This document shows, piece by piece, positions 13,985 through 18,151 of a DNA stretch of 18,151 nucleotides; position 1 is the first letter of the stretch; each line of letters begins with the position of its first letter. The position numbers and the translations under genes are program-made. The stretch is from SVQP01 sp045606685 (GTDB taxonomy: Bacteria > Bacillota > Clostridia > Oscillospirales > CAG-272). Location: NCBI GenBank assembly GCA_045606685.1, contig JAZUSJ010000167.1, positions 1-18,151 on the forward strand, given 5' to 3'. A model generated the notes under the pieces. That model had not been told where the DNA came from. It ran no database searches and saw only the letters and a list, made by a program, of their open reading frames with translations.

Positions 13985-15303
13985 GACTTTTTCTCCTCCT
14001 TTGCTTTTTCTTCTCTCAGGAACACCTTAGCCAGCTTGTTGGTCTGCACCAGGGGACGGTTGGCGGGACATACGAAGCTGCAGCAGCCGCATTCCATGCA
14101 GCCGTTGACAAGCAGCTTGTCCAAAGCCTTGGCATCCTTTTTATCATATGCTCTCAGAATTTCGGTGGGTGCAAGGCCAAACGGGCAGGTATTCGTACAT
14201 CTGCCGCAGCGAATACAAGCGGTGGTTTCGGGAAGTCTTGCTTCCTTTTCACTCAGTGCCAGAATGGCATTGGTGTTTTTCATGATCGGAGCATCCGATC
14301 CGGGAACGGTAATCCCCATCATTGGCCCGCCATAGATAAGCTTCGCGGGTTGTACTGTGAATCCACCGCAAAAATCAAACACGTCCTGCATCGAAGTACC
14401 GATCGGCACGATCACGAGGTCAGGCTGCTTGACGGCAGCGCCGTCAACCGTCACGCACTTCTTGACAAGCGGCATACCTGTCTGTAAATACCCACCGATA
14501 GCTGCAAGCGTTGTGCAGTTGACTACGATACAGCCAAGGTCGATCGGCAGCTTGCCCACGGGAATCATGCGTCCGATCGCCTTGTATACAAGCACCTTTT
14601 CTCCGCCCTGGGGATACAGATTGGGCAGCACCTTAACGACAAAGCTGCAGCAATCCTTGACCTTTTCGCCAAGCTGCTTCATGGAAGCAATGGCTTTCTT
14701 TTTATTTGCTTCGATACCGATGATAACGTTTTTGATCCCGTAGTGCTTACAGATCTCGCGCAATGCATACGCCATATCGTCGCTTCTGTTCTCCATGGTA
14801 TAGGAGTCGCTGGTAACGTAGGGTTCACATTCCGCGCCGTTGATGATCAGATATTCGATCTTTGCAGGATCCACGTTAAACTTGACGTGCGTCGGAAAGC
14901 CTGCTCCGCCAAGACCTACAACACCGCTTTCACGTATAGCCGCCAAAAGATCCTCACGGCAGCTGACCTTGGGCGCAGCGATTGCCGGATCGGGAGTAAA
15001 TTCTCCGTCGGACTCAATCACGATCGCGGAGCAATTTGCACCGTTTGACATCATATGATCCTTGATCTTTGTTACCTTACCCGAAACTGAGGAATAGACG
15101 GGAGAGCTGACCGCACCGTCTGCCTCACCGATTTTAGTGCCGACGTACACTACGTCCCCCACCTTGACACAGGGACGTGCGGGCTTACCGATATGCATGG
15201 ACATGGGTATTGTGACAGATTTCACATCCGTCAGATATCTCACCGGCTTATCCTTGGTGTTCTTTCTATGAGGCACGTGTACCCCACGCAGAGAAATCGC
15301 CAT
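13981..15303 (-). CDS. rnfC: Rnf complex subunit RnfC, NADH-binding iron-sulfur flavoprotein
   Basis: 440 residues and no membrane helix; peripheral on the cytoplasmic face. The N-terminal barrel starts with RGVHVPHRKNTKDKP (6-20). GLGGAGFPTHVKF (130-142) and NGAECEPY (155-162) match the FMN/NADH-binding core also seen in complex I NuoF. An SLBB-like region follows, then two [4Fe-4S] motifs, CIRCGRCTNTCP (363-374) and CMECGCCSFVCP (402-413). RnfC exchanges electrons with NAD+/NADH. It is the first gene of the operon, about 90 nt after the predicted transcription start, with AAAGGCGG 8-9 nt before the ATG. A five-codon ATG-TAA frame ends one base before this start but has no ribosome binding site. 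Confidence 0.95.
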   Translation of the reverse strand: MAISLRGVHVPHRKNTKDKPVRYLTDVKSVTIPMSMHIGKPARPCVKVGDVVYVGTKIGEADGAVSSPVYSSVSGKVTKIKDHMMSNGANCSAIVIESDGEFTPDPAIAAPKVSCREDLLAAIRESGVVGLGGAGFPTHVKFNVDPAKIEYLIINGAECEPYVTSDSYTMENRSDDMAYALREICKHYGIKNVIIGIEANKKKAIASMKQLGEKVKDCCSFVVKVLPNLYPQGGEKVLVYKAIGRMIPVGKLPIDLGCIVVNCTTLAAIGGYLQTGMPLVKKCVTVDGAAVKQPDLVIVPIGTSMQDVFDFCGGFTVQPAKLIYGGPMMGITVPGSDAPIMKNTNAILALSEKEARLPETTACIRCGRCTNTCPFGLAPTEILRAYDKKDAKALDKLLVNGCMECGCCSFVCPANRPLVQTNKLAKVFLREEKAKEEKKS

Positions 15304-15384
15304 GTTAATGACCGCCTTTCATTATTTTTAAAAGAAAAAGTAAGACGTGTTGAATATGATTCCACAAGCCTTGCTTTTCAAAAT

Positions 15385-15397
15385 GTTAATACTTAAC
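15385..15397 (-). promoter_or_regulatory. Inverted repeat at the rnf transcription start
   Basis: GTTAA-TAC-TTAAC is a perfect 5-bp inverted repeat with a 3-bp centre, placed at about -2 to +11 relative to the predicted start and so well placed for a repressor. The half-sites resemble those of the redox repressor Rex, but clostridial Rex sites normally have four central bases and outer TT/AA that are missing here. Confidence 0.35.
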
Positions 15398-15401
15398 CTA
15401 T

Positions 15402-15430
15402 ATTATATAATATTATCGCACTTTTGTCAA
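15402..15430 (-). promoter_or_regulatory. rnfC: Sigma-A promoter of the rnf operon
   Basis: TTGACA (15425-15430) and TATAAT (15402-15407) on - are exact consensus with a 17-bp spacer. The predicted start near 15395 gives a leader of about 90 nt. No riboswitch-like fold was recognised in the leader. The rest of the 281-bp gap (15431-15545) is AT-rich and holds no gene I can support. Confidence 0.9.
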
Positions 15431-15545
15431 GAAGAAAAGCGCCTCTTTTTATGCAATTTTCAATGATTTCTTGTAATATTCGCTAACATTTTGGTTATTC
15501 TGCCCCATTTTGTTTCATATCACTTCATAACAATTCCAAAACACA

Positions 15546-15575
15546 GAAAAGGATGATCCGAAGATCACCCTTTTC
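15546..15575 (-). terminator. UUCG-loop terminator after the M48 protease gene
   Basis: A 13-bp stem (15563-15575 with 15546-15558, one G-T wobble on -) closes on C-TTCG-G, the very stable UUCG tetraloop. It begins 9 bp after the stop codon and is followed by TGTGTTTTGG. It insulates the protease gene from the rnf promoter. Confidence 0.85.
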
Positions 15576-15584
15576 ACACACTTA

Positions 15585-17606
15585 TTACTTTTTGGTATAA
15601 ACCAAGCTGCCCTCAATATTCTCGACCTTGACATCCGGGTAATCTGCAATATCAAAAAGCGAAAACTGCCAATCCACGGGATAAGAATCAAGATAACGGA
15701 AGATCTTATGCAGGATTTCGTACTTCTGCTCGTCCGTGCCTCCGCTGAATCTGAGAACAAATACGCTGGCAAAGAAGGTCTCGCTGACCGTTTTCCTGAC
15801 AAGGTAGATATTTTGAATGATATCCGTATCGACCGACAAAATGAACGACAGGATATCCTCCAGCATGCCGTCAGGCAAATTCTCGCGCGACAGGTTGTCC
15901 TTTTTGGACAAAAACGAGATCTGCTCGTCCTCATCCACGTGCTTTTGCGCCAGCAGGTTGGCTTTTTTTCTGTATTCAAGCAAATCCTTTTCCCTGCCCG
16001 TCAGACAGCAAAAGCTTCCGATGGTATCCAGCCCCTCCTCAATGTAATTCCCGTTGCGCTCCATGGCCTGATAGATCAGATCCATTCCTGCCTCGTCATA
16101 TCGGTACAGCATCATGGCGCCCTTGATAAAGGTTGCGTGCGTTGCGGAATCGGGCAGCTCTTCTCTGACGCGGTCGCAAAGCATCTCAGCCTCCTTGTGG
16201 CGGCCAAGCGTTTTGAGATCGGCTATGAGATCGGCATACGTTTCGGGAAGGATGTTCTCTCCCGATTGCTTCCATGCATTGATGCGCTCCAGCGGATCCA
16301 GATAATACTCCTTGCGCTCTTTTTCGTAATTCTGCTTGCGATCCTCGTAGATAAACCCTTCGGAATACTCCAGTACTTTCTGTATCTCTTCAAGATACGC
16401 TTGGCTGCTTTGCGTTGCTGTCAAAGTCAGCTCGCGGATCCCCAGGGCATCCATACGCATTTTCAAGGTCGGATGCGAAGCATTGTTGGCAAGGATCTCC
16501 TTTTGGACAAGTGCATTCCAAGCACCGTTTCGTTGCTCTATTGCATTTTTGAAAAGTGAAATTTTGCATGTCAGATAATCTGCCTTCAGTTGCTCGTTTT
16601 CATATATGTTCGGCTCCTCATTCACGCAGCTTTCCCAATAGTACATGGTGTCGTAATGCGTTTTGAGCAAAGCCGATACCGCAATTTTTGCGTCTCCATG
16701 CTCTGCCATGGCGCGGTCAGCCTGCAATTCGTATACGACCGAGCAGGCATAGCGGTAGATCATATAGTTAAACAGATATTTTGCACTGAAATACAAGTAG
16801 AAATTGGCCAGCCAAGCACTCAATCGGTCTACCCCGCCGCCTTCGCTGCTCAGCCAATCCTGATACTGTTCCTCTTTATAATGTGCTTTCTTTTCATCGG
16901 TCACATGCGCAAATTCATGCAGCATAATGCTGTAAAGCTCCTGCTCGGACAAGACGTGCAGCAGGATCACACCGATACGGAGCAGATATCTTCCTTTGTC
17001 GCGGATGATGCTTGCGGAAAAATCCCAGTTAGGAAGAATGACGATCTCATCCTTGCTGCCTACAGCGTCCGCTGCCTTACGTGCCATGGAATAAATCAAA
17101 GGATATTCTTGGGGTGACAGTACCGCGACATCCTTAGGGATATCAATCCTTTTTCTTGCGTGAATTCGCAGGACGGCCGAAGCCATGACCAACCATGCAT
17201 AGATGACGCAGATCACGATGGCAGGCGGAAATTCCAATCCCAGCACACCGCCAAGCAAGGCTATCGCGGCAGCAGCGAAAAGCATCAATGCCGTATACAC
17301 CGTTGTTGAATGACGAATGCGTCTGAGCTGCCTGAGCTTTTCTGCGGTCGTTTTTTCAGCGTCATCGCGGTGACTGAGCAAGAAGGCATTCCCCTCCGCT
17401 ATCTTCATACTCTTGAGCTTTTTCATAAAGCGCATGGAAAGCATGAAGTTCAAAGCAAGCATGATAAGCGGCATGACGGCAATCACCGAAAGAACGATGA
17501 TCAATTCGGGTGCGTTTGGCAGATTGATGCCCGCTACCGTGATAAAAAATGAGATGATAAGCGTCAGTATATATGAAACGAACAATTTTACTTTTCCCGG
17601 TTTCAT
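15585..17606 (-). CDS. Membrane M48-family zinc metalloprotease with TPR-like C-terminus
   Basis: 673 residues from the ATG at 17606, which has GGAGG 5 nt upstream. The frame is open to 17663, but that start would lie upstream of the predicted transcription start. Four N-terminal helices (about 8-27, 34-56, 104-123, 128-148) precede a protease domain. The zinc motif is HEFAH (230-234), and the third ligand is probably Glu293 in ELQADRAMAEHG. This matches M48 peptidases of the HtpX/Ste24 type, whose active site faces the cytoplasm. The C-terminal half (about 400-650) is helical, with TPR-like stretches such as LGRHKEAEMLCDRV. Substrates are probably membrane or misfolded proteins. It is a single-gene unit between its own promoter and terminator. 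Confidence 0.85.
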   Translation of the reverse strand: MKPGKVKLFVSYILTLIISFFITVAGINLPNAPELIIVLSVIAVMPLIMLALNFMLSMRFMKKLKSMKIAEGNAFLLSHRDDAEKTTAEKLRQLRRIRHSTTVYTALMLFAAAAIALLGGVLGLEFPPAIVICVIYAWLVMASAVLRIHARKRIDIPKDVAVLSPQEYPLIYSMARKAADAVGSKDEIVILPNWDFSASIIRDKGRYLLRIGVILLHVLSEQELYSIMLHEFAHVTDEKKAHYKEEQYQDWLSSEGGGVDRLSAWLANFYLYFSAKYLFNYMIYRYACSVVYELQADRAMAEHGDAKIAVSALLKTHYDTMYYWESCVNEEPNIYENEQLKADYLTCKISLFKNAIEQRNGAWNALVQKEILANNASHPTLKMRMDALGIRELTLTATQSSQAYLEEIQKVLEYSEGFIYEDRKQNYEKERKEYYLDPLERINAWKQSGENILPETYADLIADLKTLGRHKEAEMLCDRVREELPDSATHATFIKGAMMLYRYDEAGMDLIYQAMERNGNYIEEGLDTIGSFCCLTGREKDLLEYRKKANLLAQKHVDEDEQISFLSKKDNLSRENLPDGMLEDILSFILSVDTDIIQNIYLVRKTVSETFFASVFVLRFSGGTDEQKYEILHKIFRYLDSYPVDWQFSLFDIADYPDVKVENIEGSLVYTKK

Positions 17607-17634
17607 GTGTGCCTCCAAAAGATGGTCTTGAGGA

Positions 17635-17663
17635 ATTATATCATGACCATTGTCAAATGTCAA
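17635..17663 (-). promoter_or_regulatory. Sigma-A promoter for the M48 protease gene
   Basis: TTGACA (17658-17663) and TATAAT (17635-17640) on - are exact consensus with 17 bp between. A second TTGACA overlaps the downstream side at a spacing too short to be used. The predicted start near 17628 supports the ATG at 17606. Confidence 0.88.
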
Positions 17664-17704
17664 GAACGAGCGTTGATACCGTTGGTTGTCACGGTACTTC
17701 GAGC

Positions 17705-18151
17705 TTACCTATCCTTCAAGGATACATACTCTGTTTCTTCTTTTACGTTTATGTAAGCAGGACGTATGATCTTACCTGCGTTCTGTATTTCTTCCATACG
17801 GTGTGCGCTCCAGCCTGCGATTCGTGCAATGGCGAAGATGGGTGTGAAAAGCTCATAAGGCAGTCCGAGCATTTTATAGACCATACCCGAATAGAAGTCC
17901 ACATTCGCGCTGACACCCTTATACATCTTGCGCTTTTCTGCAATGATCTCGGGAGCCATCTTTTCAATCATTTGGTAAAGCTCAAACTCTTCGTGAAGTC
18001 CCTTCTCTATCGACAGCTTCTCGGCATAGTAGCGCAGAATGTCCGCTCTCGGATCGGAAAGTGAGTAAACGGCGTGTCCCATGCCGTAAATGAGTCCTGC
18101 CTTGTCAAAAGCTTGTTTGTCAAGAAGTCTGACGAGATAATCCTTCACCGC
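17705..18151 (-). CDS. gltA: Citrate synthase, C-terminal part
   Basis: 148 residues enter from the right edge; the true start is outside the window, and the GTG at 18148 is internal. IYGMGHAVYSLSDPRA holds the catalytic His equivalent to E. coli His305. VSANVDFYSGMVY holds the catalytic Asp equivalent to Asp362. ELFTPIFAIARIAGWSAHRMEE and KIIRPAYI complete the family's C-terminal end. It condenses acetyl-CoA and oxaloacetate to citrate in the cytoplasm. The GMGHAVYS variant replaces the more usual FGHRVYK, as in some Clostridia. A methylcitrate synthase cannot be excluded from this fragment. No convincing terminator follows; a 6-bp hairpin at 17677-17696 lacks a T-run. Confidence 0.93.
   Translation of the reverse strand, partial: AVKDYLVRLLDKQAFDKAGLIYGMGHAVYSLSDPRADILRYYAEKLSIEKGLHEEFELYQMIEKMAPEIIAEKRKMYKGVSANVDFYSGMVYKMLGLPYELFTPIFAIARIAGWSAHRMEEIQNAGKIIRPAYINVKEETEYVSLKDR

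Noticed and set aside
15305..15322. Five-codon leader frame (MKGGH) ending one base before rnfC
   Set aside because: It contains the rnfC ribosome binding site within its codons and has none of its own, so it is probably a chance ATG.
15450..15515. A 19-codon frame (MGQNNQNVSEYYKKSLKIA) on - between the protease terminator and the rnf promoter
   Set aside because: It has no Shine-Dalgarno sequence and lies upstream of the predicted rnf transcription start.
17677..17696. Hairpin TACCGT-N8-ACGGTA after the citrate synthase gene
   Set aside because: The stem is only 6 bp and no T-run follows on the - strand, so it is not supported as a terminator.
1..18151. CRISPR array, tRNA/rRNA genes, insertion sequences or phage genes
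   Set aside because: No regularly spaced repeats, clover-leaf sequences, transposase or integrase motifs were seen on either strand.

Overview
The window looks like chromosome from an anaerobic member of the Bacillota, most likely class Clostridia and plausibly a gut lineage. The evidence is a complete Rnf ferredoxin:NAD+ oxidoreductase operon in the clostridial order rnfCDGEAB, AGGAGG-type ribosome binding sites before most genes, consensus sigma-A promoters, an ECF sigma factor paired with a BspA-type leucine-rich-repeat membrane protein, and genes for sugar-acid and fucose use. The genus cannot be named from sequence alone. Only the truncated first gene is on the + strand; every other gene is on the - strand.

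Layout from left to right: (1) 1-634, C-terminal two thirds of a 2-keto-3-deoxygluconate kinase with a strong terminator. (2) 698-2949, an ECF sigma factor overlapping by 4 bp a single-pass membrane protein with an extracellular acidic stalk and LRR_5 repeats. (3) 3094-4708, a promoter, a small two-helix membrane protein and a minimal cytoplasmic GH29 alpha-L-fucosidase. (4) 4718-5541, a YwaF/TMEM164-like membrane protein. (5) 5602-6555, an unrecognised lipoprotein with its own promoter. (6) 6617-15430, a redox locus of ten genes: rnfC, rnfD, rnfG, rnfE, rnfA, rnfB, a NusG-domain-II protein, a Gx-transporter/HepT-I-type membrane protein, a tandem-repeat FMN_bind-like lipoprotein and the flavinyltransferase gene apbE. 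(7) 15546-17663, a membrane M48-type metalloprotease. (8) 17705-18151, the C-terminal part of citrate synthase.

The redox locus is the core of the window. Rnf moves electrons from reduced ferredoxin through RnfB, the RnfA/RnfE membrane iron-sulfur site and the covalent flavins of RnfG and RnfD to RnfC and NAD+, and pumps Na+ or H+. ApbE attaches the covalent FMN. Here RnfG is about twice the usual length and carries two flavinylation-type motifs. The lipoprotein beside apbE has two related domains in which the usual SGAT motif is replaced by AGCT. It has its own consensus promoter and ends at a hairpin through which apbE must apparently be transcribed. This enlarged flavin set on the outer face of the membrane is the best candidate for something under-described.

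Five - strand transcription units begin with exact TTGACA-N17-TATAAT promoters. The ECF sigma gene does not; it has a 16-bp near-palindrome in its -35 region. I saw no tRNA or rRNA genes, CRISPR array, insertion sequence or phage genes. The longest stretch without a gene (15304-15584) is under 300 bp and holds the rnf promoter, leader and an upstream terminator.
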